Shown here piece by piece: positions 48,005-59,246 of a DNA stretch of 64,000 bases. Source of the stretch: Trametopsis cervina (lineage: Eukaryota; Basidiomycota; Agaricomycetes; Polyporales; Irpicaceae); assembly GCA_022385755.1 (NCBI GenBank), contig MU278357.1, forward strand, positions 920,476 to 984,475, given 5' to 3'. Positions within the stretch are counted from its first letter, which is position 1, and each line of letters opens with the position of its first letter. The translations under genes were made by a program, and so were the position numbers. The notes below the pieces were generated by a model. That model searched no databases, was not told where the DNA came from, and saw only the letters and a list, made by a program, of their open reading frames with translations.

Positions 48005-48640
48005 GTGTCAAATAACAGCAGTGACCAGGACAAGCAAGTTGCAAGAGTGGATGGCGGCGCGGGATGCAAGGAGGGCGGTCAAGTTGCCTTCAGAGAGGTA
48101 GCCAAGCAAGATGATCACAAAGCAAGAGTTGGAAAACAAGGGCAGCAGCAAGGTGGACAGCAAGAAGAGATTGGTGTACAAGAACAACAAGCGGGCGCGG
48201 GTTGTGCATGCGAGGGGCAACGAGAACAGGCGCATGGCCGCACGGCAACGAACACAGGGATGGCAGAGCGAACGACAACAGCAGCAGAGCGCGCAATGAA
48301 GGCAGCAGAGGACAAGGAAGGAGATGCAATGGGCGACAACAACGTTCACAGTGGCAAACAAAGGCAGCGGCGGCGTGAGCGACAAGGAAGACGGGCAACA
48401 GCACAAGATACGAGCAGGGCGGGAACAAGAACGGCGAGGAGGGCAGCGCTGGGCAAGCGGGAAAGTTGCAGGCGATGTGAGCGATGACAGCAATGAACAG
48501 CCACGCAAGAGTGGGTGTACAGTGGGCAAGAGGGCAGCGGCAGAGTTGGCGACGAGGGCGAGAGTGCGAGTGGCTGGTCAGCGAGAGTGTCGGGTGTACA
48601 AGGTGGACGGCGAGAGGCAAAATCTGCACAGTAAAATGTG
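48005..48640 (+). other. Strongly purine-biased low-complexity region
   Basis: About 630 bp in which the plus strand is dominated by A and G with recurrent GGCAGC, AGCAAG, GGGCGG and ACAACA-like words. Frames are open in up to five registers on both strands, which is what skewed composition produces and is no evidence of a gene. It resembles simple-sequence expansion or a decayed element rather than a gene. Confidence 0.6.
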
Positions 48641-49902
48641 ATCGTGATGGCAACGCGTTCTATTGAAACTCCGCTGACCCAGCTCTGGGTGGTCTGGAGG
48701 AGGGGCGCCTCAGGCCGTTAGGTCAATCCAGACATAAACAGCAGAGTAAGATCAATCCAGACGTGCGCCGTTTTGCTGATGTGGTAGACATTAGTATGCA
48801 TGCGCCAGCCGCGACGTTCGCCAATCATTGCAGCCTTACTCCAAATCCAGCTCTTGAGACCTGTCGGCAACCATCGCAGGACAGCTTTAAGTATAGTATG
48901 TGTCACAGGGAGGGACTTGCGAATGGGAGGTAGAGGGACTGCAGTTGATACGTGTTAGCAGGCTCGTTGAGGACATCAGCTATTTCTCACACCTTGACCG
49001 GATCCGAGTTGCATCTCAGTGGTTATTCAAGTGCAAATGGGGACAACGAGACGGTCATACACGTAGTGATAGTTCTACGGACAATCCGTCAGCACTGAGT
49101 ACTTAAATCAACCAACCACGATCACGTGACCAGACGCGTGTCATTAATGCGGCGCTCGGTATTTGCAAATATTTATCGATGGCGAACATCGTCGACGCTT
49201 CGGTATTGTATTATTATGAAGATGAGTATTGCATGATCTATGCTTACTGAAAGAATTTCGACATTATAACGTTTGGGAACCGATATCTGCGCATGTACGC
49301 CTCGCTCCCCCTCACAAATCCGTCCACTTCTCCGGCAAGACCACAGAAGAACTACTATTGGAAACTTATCGGAAACCAATAAGACCGTGGATATATGCTA
49401 GTAATGCTCACTCTTTCTGATGTCGGAAGATTGGTGCACCCGCCTGATTATATGCGTTGAATCACTAAGCCAGTTATATCATAATAGAACTCAGCGCAGT
49501 GTGAGCAGGGTACGTATACTGCAGTCCTGTTGGCAAATTCAGCTTGCAAGTCGCACTGGTCACAGGATTTCGGCTTCCTGTGCTACACGAAGCTGATCGC
49601 TGCTGGCCTTCCTTCTTTCACACCTTCTATATCGGGATATACTGAATGCGATCATTCACACACGGTCCGGTCACTGGCCCGAATTTTACGTGTAACATGT
49701 CTAAGTGACTGCACGTCTCGACTCTCTTGCTTGGTTCTCCTTTTGTCTCTGCGAATGGACATCCTCACACGGAACATGTACCGTTCAGCTGACCCCTCAC
49801 CGTGCCGGTTGCTCAGGTATATGGGGACTCGCGCACGAAGAACGCGGCCAACCTCGCCCTGAAGTTCTGTTTGAACCTCACCTCACAACCACACTCGGAG
49901 CC
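48641..49902. other. 1.26 kb interval without a gene
   Basis: No gene is supported. The words CAATCCAGAC recur near 48724 and 48753. A second copy of the dispersed repeat lies at 49541-49640. The last 200 bp should include the SDR promoter. Confidence 0.45.
49541..49640 (+). repeat. Dispersed repeat, copy 2
   Basis: From GCTTGCAAGTCGCACTGG through CTGGCCTTCCTTCTTTCACA it matches the copy at 46739-46840 in direct orientation. The second copy has a 1-nt shift in frame relative to the first, so it is not a conserved exon. Confidence 0.65.
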
Positions 49903-50998
49903 ATGGCTGCCCTCGCATCTCCTGTCAAAGCTGCACTTGGCCGCATCGCGTTCGTCACGGGTGGCGGACAAGGCATCGGACGCGCTATTGCGTGCCGACT
50001 CGCGCGAGACGGGTATGATGTCTCCATTGCGGACATGCCCAACGCGAAGGAACGAGTAGGAGGTGTCATTCAGGAGATCGAGTCTTACGGACGCAAGGCC
50101 ATAAGCGTGAATGCAGGTAAGCTTGCGCTTGCGAGACGGTTATGCGAGGTAGATGCATTTTGAACGGCATTGTCACAGATGTCAGAGAGCCCAAGCAGAT
50201 ATATGCTGCCATTGAGGAGACCGTCGACACTCTAGGCCCGAACTTGTTCGTGAGTGTAGCAAACGCAGGCGTAACGCAAGTGAGACCTCTGCTTGAGTGC
50301 ACGCCAGAGTGAGTTGTCATATCGTTTTACACACTCGGCTCGTCCGCTGAGCTAGGCGTGAAGGTTCATCGAGAATGAGATCCGTATCAACATTCTTGGG
50401 CTCATGAACACGCACATCGCTGCAGCAAAGCAGATGGTCAAGCAAGGCAACGGCGGTCGCATCATCGGCGCTGGCTCCATCGCGTCTTACCGCACTGCCG
50501 GTGCGTACCTCCTTGTCATTATGGGACACACACAGCTCACTCAGTTCATATATGCAGAGAACCTCGCTCCATACGGCAGTACCAAATTTGCTGTGAGAGG
50601 CTTCACTGAAGCTGCCGCGAAAGAATGGGCGCAATACGGGATCAGAGTGAACGGTGAGGCCTTTTATTAGCAACGAAGATTCGTTTACTCATTGTCATCC
50701 ACCTCCCTAGCATACGCTCCTGGTATTGTGGATACGCCGATGTGGAAACATATCGACACAGAGCTCGCGCGCATCGTGGGTCACGTCTCTCTCACATGCA
50801 CACTCAGTAATCTGAATCATCGAGTAGGAAAATATTCCTCTAGGCGAAGCGACAGCCTCTCGCGTGAAGAGCTATATCAAGCTTGGCCGTATGCAACTCC
50901 CAGAAGACGTCGCGAAGCTGGTGTCGTTCTTGGTGTCTGACGAGGGAGAGTACATTACCGGGCAGACAGTGAAGACTTGCGGCGGTGCGTCGTTGTAG
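49903..50998 (+). CDS. Short-chain dehydrogenase/reductase, acetoin-reductase-like
   Basis: Six exons (49903-50116, 50179-50308, 50364-50500, 50558-50653, 50711-50784, 50828-50998) give 273 aa. The Rossmann motif [18 protein letters not shown] binds NAD(P), VANAG follows, and the catalytic Ser (GSIASYRTA) and Tyr-Lys pair (APYGSTKFA) are present. [15 protein letters not shown] and [18 protein letters not shown] and [11 protein letters not shown] are typical of classical diacetyl/acetoin reductases and related secondary alcohol dehydrogenases. The exact substrate cannot be read. A decayed copy lies 396 bp downstream in the same orientation. Confidence 0.92.
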
Positions 50999-51393
50999 AG
51001 CCGTGTTTCCGTTTGGTTTCTTTTGGGATTCGGGAGGTCATAAAGGATGGATGTTGTATACAAAAGCAAACTATGGATTTAAGTTCATTCAGTGCTTGCC
51101 AAAGTGCACACGGAGCGCCCATTGTGAGTGTGTACTGTTTGAAATGTGCCAGCTTACGGGGACACGCTCTCATACTCCTTCAGTAAGTGCATCAGATTAC
51201 GAGAACCTTGTTCACATCTTACGACGTCCAGCGATTCCTGCGGGATACTTTGACACCATCCAGGCACATCCCATATCCCCGCACCCCTACAAACGTCTGG
51301 GCTCTCGGGGTTCGCACACTATTCATAAGTCCAGGCTTCTCACGACGCAAATGGGCGGATGGCCTTGAGGTTCTTGGCGAGAGTAGAAGTACC

Positions 51394-52046
51394 ATGGCCG
51401 CAGCTCTTACATCGTCTATCAAATCTGAACACGCACATCGCGGCTGCGAAGCAACTGGTCAAACAGAGTAGCGGCGAGCACCACCATTGGGGCTGGGCCC
51501 ACCGCTTCCTAATGTGCAACTGGTAGGCCATCTTGCCTTCGGTTGCATCCATACGTACGGCTCGCTGATCATCTTCTGTTCAGAGAATCTTGGTACGTAC
51601 GCTGCAACGAAGTTGGCAATAAGAGGCTTCACGGAGACTGCTGCAAGAGAATGTGCTCAATATGGAAACAGGGTGAACGGTGAGCTCCTCGAGCATAGGA
51701 AGGAAAATTTACGACCTTACGGGATCTCTCCTACTTCTTCAACGCCAGCAGCATACGTTCCAGGTATCATCAAGATGCTAGCATGAGAGGAGGTCGACCG
51801 TGATTGCAAGAGACATCTCTCCCATTAGATGAAGAATGACTGACTGAAACCGGCTTGCTCTGCACAGCAAGGCATCTCTGAGGATGCACGAACAGCTCTG
51901 CTAGCGAAAAAAAAAAACATCAGACCCAGTCCAGAACGTATATAACTCCTAGAAGAAGTCGCAAAGCCGATGTCTTTCCCGGTGTCAGAGGAAGGTGAGT
52001 ATACCACTGTGCGGACTGTGAAGGCCTGCGGCGGTGCGTCGTTATG
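51394..52046 (+). pseudogene. Decayed tandem copy of the SDR gene
   Basis: ATGGCCGCAGCTC matches the start of the upstream SDR gene, but after about ten codons the sequence jumps to AACACGCACATCGC, the equivalent of 50407 in the parent, so most of the N-terminal half is deleted, including the nucleotide-binding loop. Recognisable parts follow: a degraded GSIASY region, ATKLAIRGFTETAARECAQY with Lys of the active site, a YVPGI segment and a C-terminus ending VKACGGASL. Intron-like sequence is retained, so it arose by DNA duplication and not from mRNA. Frameshifts separate the pieces. Confidence 0.85.
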
Positions 52047-52771
52047 AGCTTCCTGCTGTCCGATTTCCTTCGGACCTTCAAGAGGTCCTACACCCGGACA
52101 TGGCAGAAATTTAGAGGTCGAGTCACTGCCCAGTGGCCTCGATGGTCTGTATCAATAGCCGTGGTCGGGTTCAGGAACTGGCATCTACGCTGATGATATT
52201 CAAGATACTAGTACTGCGGTCCAGGCAGCCCGAAATTGCTGAGAGATAAATAGATAGGGTCAGATCGAGACGTGCCCTTCATCTGGAAACGGTCAGTGGG
52301 CTAGACGGCGCTATGTAGACGGGAAAGCATGAATAGCGCGGAAAGACAACCCCCCTGCTATACGGTGCTGGGTAGCAAGCGTTATGCTATGCGGCGCGAG
52401 AAAGCGTGATGCTATAGCCAGCTATGCTGGCTATCATCTGCTATGGATCTGGCCGTGATCGCGCGAGTGATCTGGCGCTGCCACCCCCGCTGCACGGTCC
52501 ACGGTTCAGCTTACGGTCTAGTAGACAGTTGCACTTGTTCATAGCATGCATACAATGGTCATATATATTCAATAGATACATGCTAGATACAATGTGGGCT
52601 GAGAATATATTTTGTGTGTGCCTGATGTCAACTGCGACCCGAGTTTCTTGCAAACACGGTGTTGTAGTTAAGAGTCTTCGGCGTGTTCTCTAATAAAGCG
52701 ACCGTCACACGAGCACGAGCACTGAGCGGCGACATTAGCATGCATGTGAACACGAACATGAAAACCACATA

Positions 52772-53168
52772 CTAGCCCTGCTTGACGACTTCCTTACGGA
52801 TCGTCCTAGATAGATGATCACCCGTGACCTCATGGGTATACTTCTCGAATGCATTGAGCATGTCGAGATGTTCGTTGTAGATTGTCGCATATTTTGCCCC
52901 ATCGAATTCAACGCCATGTGCTGCCTGTCCACTGACGCGGACACCTGTATCCCATTCATCAAGGCCGTGGTGAACCTGCAAAGGCCCGGGATCAATCAAC
53001 GCATGAAAGAAGTGTTGCTGTGACTTACTGCCGTACAAACCAATGCTACTACCTCATTCCGCAGCCCGCCATCGCCATCCTCGAATAGGTGCTTGTATAC
53101 AATGCCGAGGTCATGTTTGCTCTTGTACCAGACCTCCTGTACTATGGCTGCAATAACTGGAGCACGAC
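52772..53168 (-). pseudogene. 3' part of element B's DUF6532-type gene (interrupted by element A)
   Basis: Reading leftward from the element A boundary, the sequence gives APVIAAIVQEVWYKSKHDLG, HLFEDGDGG and, after an intron, VHHGLDEWDTGVRV, KYATIYNEHLDML and a stop at 52772. This aligns with the C-terminal half of the element A gene (FGLDRWATGRVV, YKTIYTAHLAHLKDW) and with DUF6532 domains in general. It has no start of its own: its 5' part lies 6 kb away at 59247-60852. Without the insertion the two parts share one reading frame. Confidence 0.85.
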
Positions 53169-53170
53169 AT

Positions 53171-53183
53171 CAGGAAACAGGTT
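53171..53183 (+). repeat. Left terminal inverted repeat of element A
   Basis: CAGGAAACAGGTT, identical to the reverse complement of 59232-59244. Preceded by the AT target duplication at 53169-53170. Confidence 0.88.
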
Positions 53184-53351
53184 TTTGCCCTGCAGATGGC
53201 AGGCTACTACACGGCGCTCCTATTTTCGGTGCAGCGCCTGGTAGCAGCTCGTAGCGTCATCTGTTAGTACGTTGCACTCTGTAGTAGTACGTAGCAATGG
53301 GACATGTATATAGTAGTATGTATTACAATGGACTAGATGTAGTTCTACAAA

Positions 53352-56300
53352 TTATACAATCTGCTCTATAGTACTTCGTCGCTGTCGAGCCTTTTGCCAT
53401 TTATCTACAAGAAACCGGAAAATGACAAAATCTGAATGTCGAAGATAAGGATTAACATAGAAACTTTTACAGCGGTCAAGAACATTAGCCTGTGTCCACG
53501 TTGTATCCATAACCCGACCCCAGTGTGGTATTAAGTGACAAGTTCGTACGATATCCGTAATTGGGATGATTGAGACTCGACGACGGTGATTTCGCTGAGA
53601 AGGGACAACAGAGAACGAACCAGAATCAATATCATACTTGTGGAATCGAGAAAACCACTCGATATAGACAAAAGGATTGTCTAGAGTCTGTGCATGCTGG
53701 TGAAGGGTTTCCGGGATGCGGAAAATAGCGCGGACCCTTCCAACGGTGAGTCCTATGAGCATGTAAATATCTTCTGGTTTTCAATAGCGTGGAAAGCGGG
53801 GTTACATACCTTCTAAAGGATTTCCTGTGGCGCTATTAATGCGGTGTTGTTGATCCCCCGTATCCCGTGCAAGAACGGTCGAGAAGTACTCTGGAGTGGA
53901 ATGAGTCGTATTACCTTCTGACTGGCTCCCAGGGTGTGCACGTATAATGTCGTATGTCGAGCATTTTGATACCTGGCTCATGACCGGTAGCTTGAGCTTG
54001 AATTGCTTGAAAACCGGAAATACGGTATGGTGAGTGATGGAGCACAAAGAAGTTGATCTTGAGGTTTGCTCGGAGGGAATGTGCGTGCGTAAAAATGCTT
54101 CGAAACAAGCAGTAAACTGTGTAGCCCCAAAGTCTTTCTCTAGCTCGCTCACTGAAGTGTTTGGGAATTTGGGATTCTTCGCAATCCGGTAAAAACTGGG
54201 AGCGGCTGTGGATCCACCTGCCTCAACGAGCTCCGTCTCTATATCGCCACCGCTTCCATCAACGTTTCCATTCCTCAACTCGTCTCCGGTCTCCTTATCT
54301 TGTTTGCCTTCCCGTTTCTCGTTGGGGCGTATGCGTTGGTGACCAAGCCAAGTGAGGTAGTTAGAAAACCGCCGTACGGAATCTTGACGTTCGAGCCATA
54401 CTGTCATTTGCTGAATGTACTGTTTTCTGTTACTCGCACGATAGGCAAGCTTCGCAAAGTCGATATGTAGTCGTTCAGGGCCTTCTGTACTGTAGCCATC
54501 GGCCGCTCCCAAACATCGGATTGAATCAATATAATGACTCATCGAGTGGAGTTTCGGGATCCCGTTGAAGTTCTGTCGAATTCCTAGCCGTACAAAGACT
54601 TGCTTATGAGTGTGGAAGTTGAGCCAGGCGGTTTTGAGCTGAACCAGTGACTCGGTGGTGTGAGTTTCAAAGTGGGCATAATAGATAAAATCAAGTACGG
54701 CCCGTACTGCTTTAATGACCTCAGGATCAACCGTCGCTCCAGCAATAACTCCCACAAAAACCTTCTCCATATTCTTGTATTCGGATCCGGTCCACTGTGA
54801 GATCAGGGAAATCCCTTTGCGGAAATGTCGAAGATCAGGATGTGATGGCATTGCTTGAAATCGACGATCAATCTCTCCGTCTTTTCCGTCAGTGCATGCT
54901 GTTGCCCATTTCACGGTATGGTCTTTGAACATGCCTTTATGCAACTGATGGAGGATGTCCGGAGTCAAGCAGGAGAAGATGTCGCAGCAAGGAAAGCCAA
55001 CCCAAAATGGATTGACTGCTCGAAGGCCAGTGTTCGCAAACTCTGTTGGTTTACCTCCGGATAACTTGCCTTGAATTAAAGCAGCGGATTTATCAGGATC
55101 TCGAAGAGGGGAGTCTAATGCCAGTCCACGCTTGTCCGGACTGACAAGGCATTTTGGACAGAAGTTCTCTTGACAGCATGCCACGAGACATTGTTCTGGA
55201 TGGTCGGCGATGTATGCAGCAATAATGGGATAGATAGTTCGGATGAATCCATCGGCACACACCATATCAACGCCTCGTGTTCCAGCCTCGATGAGTGGTT
55301 CAAGAAGTGATCGCATGCAGTCATGGAATAGCTGATAGCCAAAGAGGGAGCGTTTTGCTTTCGAAAAGCACTCTAATTTCGTGACAGGAAGATAACCAAT
55401 CAAGACTGTTGCATGTGCGGATGGAGATCGACGAAGGGATTTTGGGAGATTTCCGATGGTAAGGTAAACCGGCCAGGCAGATTTGTCGCCACTGAACGTT
55501 GATAGTTGTGTTTTATCAGAAGCGAGAATCACTGGTACTATTGTAGCACCTTTCGGTAAGGATTTCTGTTTTGAGTGTAAGTCGCTTCAGTAAAGTGTAA
55601 CTGAATACAATCGCTTACTTGTGTCTTTTCCCACCACTCTCCTGTCCACATCTCTCCGAAGATGGGCTTAAGCCTTTCACTGTCCTCGTAAATTCGCTCA
55701 GACTCGTAATGCAGATGCTCTTCAAACATCGGATTCGATAGGAGATCTTCAATGCATTTCACGGGGTTTCTTTTCCAAAGTTCCAAGACCTCTGTACGTT
55801 TCTCGCCATTATCATCAACCTCATCACCAACCGCCTCCCACATCTCGCATCTCCATTCAGGTCCGCGTGGAAGCATGTCGATCTTCTTAAAGAAACTTCT
55901 TTTGTCTTTAAACGAAAGCATGGACTTGGAGCGTGTCTGACGGATAACGGTAAGTCGGATGCATTGAATCTAAGCCGAAGTTAGCTTACATTCTCAAGCT
56001 TTAGAAATTTATCGATTTCTGCTTGACTAAGGCCGCTACTCATCAACCACTGAGCTACGCTCCACTCTTGCTCGTTATCGAATGGTGCCCATGGTGAGTT
56101 ATCGCTATCTCGTTCGCCATGAATCTTCTCAAATAATGTCTGGCCTTTTCCTTTTGTTGCGCCGGCCATCTCTGGTAGGCTGTAATCCACGAAGGGTCGT
56201 TTGGGTAGGCCACCTGCCTCATATTCATCGTCGTCAGTGTTTTCGTCATCAACAACGTCTTCAACTCGAGCACGCTTAGAAGTCTCCAAGCATTCCGATA

Positions 56301-56520
56301 CTTCAGACAGGACAGGATCATGTTCGTCGTCTGAGCTTGGGCTGAGCTGTTTTCGCTTTTGTGGTGATGCTGAGGATGGCAGGTCCGCTTGAGCAGCAAG
56401 TTTCCTGGCAATTTGAGCTTGAAAGGCGAGTCGACAATTTTTCTTCTGCTGGATATGAGATTTGAGTGCTTGCGACGTAGATTTCAGGGTACCACAAGAG
56501 AAACATCGATGAACAGACAT
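53352..56520 (-). CDS. Plavaka-type transposase, element A (intact)
   Basis: Four exons (56520-55990, 55924-55619, 55565-53810, 53752-53352) give 997 aa without stops. The N-terminus MSVHRCFSCGTLKSTSQ..HIQQKKNC is a C2H2-like finger, probably DNA-binding. The core reads VPVILASDKTQLS, SAWPVYLTIGNLPK, GVDMVCADGF, CPKCLVSP, CDIFSCLTPDILHQLHKGMF, HFRKGISLISQWTG and PERLHIDFAKLAYRASNRKQ. These blocks are characteristic of Plavaka transposases (related to the KDZ superfamily), with acidic residues in LASD, CAD and TPDILH as likely catalytic positions. Which Asp/Glu are catalytic is inference. It is transcribed away from the DUF6532-type partner gene across 160 bp. Confidence 0.9.
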
Positions 56521-56680
56521 AAAGAGAAGCAGGCAACAGTTGTGAGTAATGTCGTAGCTCGTGGTACTTTTGGTATGCTGACTCAGAACATTTTGTACCA
56601 GATTCCATCAAGGTCCAATTTACTACGCGCTCAGTCAGTCTTTGTCTTGCCACGTCGCACTACTCTGACTACCATCTCTC
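56521..56680. promoter_or_regulatory. Bidirectional control region of element A
   Basis: 160 bp separate the divergent start codons of the transposase and its partner, so both must be driven from here. Element B has the same arrangement with 172 bp (60853-61024). Co-expression of the two proteins is the likely consequence. Confidence 0.55.
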
Positions 56681-58903
56681 ATGGCAAAAAAACGTCGCAA
56701 GGATTCGTCTTCCCCTCAGACCAGTGATGATCCCGACAGTAACAAGTCAGACTCATCCACCGGTCACACAAGCATCAAGCAAACAAAACGTCGTCGTAAG
56801 AAGACTCAGAAGCAGCGTGAATTAGGTAATTTTAGACAGTACAATTGACATATTCTTCGCTCATGAGGCACACTTAGACGAAGCTGCTCTAATGAAAGAA
56901 CTCAACAAGCTTCGACGCGAGAATAAAGCCTTCAAGAATGGTCAAAAAAAGCGTACGTGTCATTATCCTCTTCACAAAAGACTAATACAATGATCAAAAT
57001 AGCTACGTCAAACAGGGAGCCTCTAGATAAGTCGAAACCAAGCAACAACAGTGCTCATGTAGAGCCTGTTGTACACTCTGTCAACTCCGAGGCCGAGTTT
57101 GAGAGTGAAGAAAATAATGACTCACATGGCGAGAATGATGAGGACGAGGACGACACGAGGTCAAAACCAGCTGTAAGTCACTTCACAACATCACTAGATT
57201 GATAGCTGTATATATATCACCTAGGTTCGCTCATTGGGTCTCATTCCTATCTCTCGGCCAATAACAACACGTGTCGGCGATCCTAAACCGAAACGCAAGC
57301 CATCTTTACTTCACTTGGACCTGCCACCAGCCAAACAGCATGACGCATCATCTCAACAACATCCAGAAAGCCTGCCGACCACTGAGCAACCTTCCAGCCC
57401 ATCTACCGCATATGTTTCACATGCAAGTTCTCCACCCCTATCCGCTCGACCGTCCTCACCTGAGTTGGGATTACTATCTGAGCATGAGGATGTGTCGTCT
57501 CATCTTCCAGGGGCTCGCACTATATCTCAATCCATTGTTTCATCTCGAGCTTCAAGTCAGCACCCTCAACACGAGCTAATCTTGCAGTCGCACCGACATG
57601 TACGCTCAGTATCTCCCGCACTGTCACAGTCGTCATCACACTCGCAACGATCTGTATCTGGTGCTCATCTGTCGTCTTCACGTATCCCTTCGGGACTGAG
57701 TTCTCGCTCTGCATCCGTATCAAGTCAGCCCGCCCATCATCCAATCGGGCAAGCACACAGTATCGAGCAACAGCAACCACAACCACCATCAGATGATATA
57801 TTGGTAATCGAGTTCAAGAACGGTGTCATTCCCACAGGTGTCAAACCTAGAGAGTACGACTACAGCGGGCCTACATTGACAATCATCCTACGGGCCCTCA
57901 AGCGCTTTGAAGTCAACTTACTGACAATTTCACCTTTTCCTAGCCACGAGACCATACATATATGGACAAGGCAAGCATTAACTGAAAGCTGTCAAGAAGC
58001 GGGAAAACAGCTGCCTTCGGGTAGCGCAGTTGAACGGATATGCAAATTGGTATGTCGGTCTGGTTGTTGTTCTGTTACACTGACGTAAAATCTGCGAGAA
58101 TGCAGATTGAGGCTCGCCCATCTACTATACGTGGTCATGTTAAAAACAAAGTTATTTCCAAGATTATTGAAGTGTATGGAATGCAAGTCGACACAACGAA
58201 GATAGTCAACGAAGAAGCAAATCAACGCAGGTACAATTACCTGGTTTCTACGGTTGGAGGAGATGGCGACCCTAATCGATACTGTTTTAAGGTTTGAATT
58301 CTCGTTCTATTGTGTTTCATAATGGTAGCCTTATTTTGACTAGGATTTCGACGCCGAAGAGCCACAATACCTCGGAGAACATGAGGTCCTCTTGCGGGCT
58401 TTGCAGGAGTGGTGCTTCAAGAGCTCAAACGACATCGGCGTTGAATTCCGCGCAAGCTTTGATCCAATCAGTCTGTCTACAATCGCGATGCTTCTAACTA
58501 TGGTGAGTACGACTTTTGCTAGTTATCTTCTATATTGAACTCATTCATTACAATCAAGGTGCGCTTTGGACTGGACCGTTGGGCTACAGGACGAGTGGTT
58601 CAAAGTGCCGGAAAGAAAGAGTTCACTGAGAGAGAATACAAAACCATTTACACCGCTCACCTTGCACACCTAAAGGACTGGGAAGACGCCAACCCACCTG
58701 TCATGCGGAATATACGAAGTCGGATGTATAGGAAACTTCTGTGGGTTTCAATATATTCTTCTCGTCGTTATCTCAATTGTTGCATTAGCCGACTCGGAAA
58801 TATTGAATTGGGGAAGGACACACCCGCAGGGCTCTCAGCCAACATCAGACAACGTGCAATGGAGCGGCTTGCCGATAGGACAGGAGACACTGATAGCGAG
58901 TAG
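56681..58903 (+). CDS. DUF6532-type protein encoded by element A
   Basis: Eight exons (56681-56825, 56878-56952, 57003-57172, 57225-58049, 58106-58291, 58344-58502, 58559-58740, 58789-58903) give 618 aa. A basic N-terminus (KQTKRRRKKTQKQRE) is followed by a short coiled coil, an acidic block and a long Ser/Pro/His-rich linker. The C-terminal 280 residues form the ordered domain: HETIHIWTRQALTESCQEAG, RGHVKNKVISKIIEVYG, GEHEVLLRALQEWCF and FGLDRWATGRVV..EYKTIYTAHLAHLKDW. Such domains are very common in mushroom genomes as DUF6532 proteins. Here the gene lies inside intact transposon ends, so at least this member is transposon cargo or a transposition co-factor. No catalytic motif is visible. 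Confidence 0.85.
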
Positions 58904-59231
58904 TTGAATAGCTCCGGTGTCTCCTTGCAGTATATACCGTCGAAGTATCTCAGCTACTATTTGACTCAGATCCTCGATATCATTATCTACTCGTTTATAA
59001 TGTCAATTGTGCATCTTAATTAAAAATACATTGCGCTACACACTACTACGAACATGAATCTACATCGACTGTCCTAATACAATAGGCTACTGCACGTCAC
59101 TACCTGGTAACTACACCTGCTACAAGGCGCTACGTGCTCAGGACTGGCAGCTGGAGGGCGCTACCCCATCCCATACCTTTCGACCAAGGCTACCACAGCT
59201 ACATGTCGATACCTACGTCCGTGCAGGGATC

Positions 59232-59244
59232 AACCTGTTTCCTG
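59232..59244 (-). repeat. Right terminal inverted repeat of element A
   Basis: AACCTGTTTCCTG on the plus strand, the exact complement of the left repeat, followed by the AT target duplication at 59245-59246. Confidence 0.88.
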
Positions 59245-59246
59245 AT

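Larger units (their letters stand above)
53171..59244. mobile_element. Plavaka-type transposon A, apparently complete (6,074 bp)
   Basis: It is bounded by a perfect 13-bp terminal inverted repeat, CAGGAAACAGGTT at 53171-53183 and its complement at 59232-59244, with further imperfect pairing just inside (CCCTGCA on both sides). Both flanks carry AT (53169-53170 and 59245-59246), a 2-bp target duplication. Subterminal GTAGTAG/GTAGC-rich segments are also inverted relative to each other (about 53280-53300 and 59045-59065). Inside are an intact transposase gene and a divergent intact DUF6532-type gene, separated by 160 bp. With both ends, an exact target duplication and two undamaged genes, this looks like a recent insertion that may still be able to move. 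Confidence 0.88.

Noticed and set aside
48005..48653. Proteins of 160-187 aa on both strands
   Set aside because: Low-complexity composition leaves almost every frame open; none resembles a folded protein.
52772..53168. An independent small gene left of element A
   Set aside because: It has no start and continues a frame that begins at 60852; it is the 3' part of an interrupted gene.
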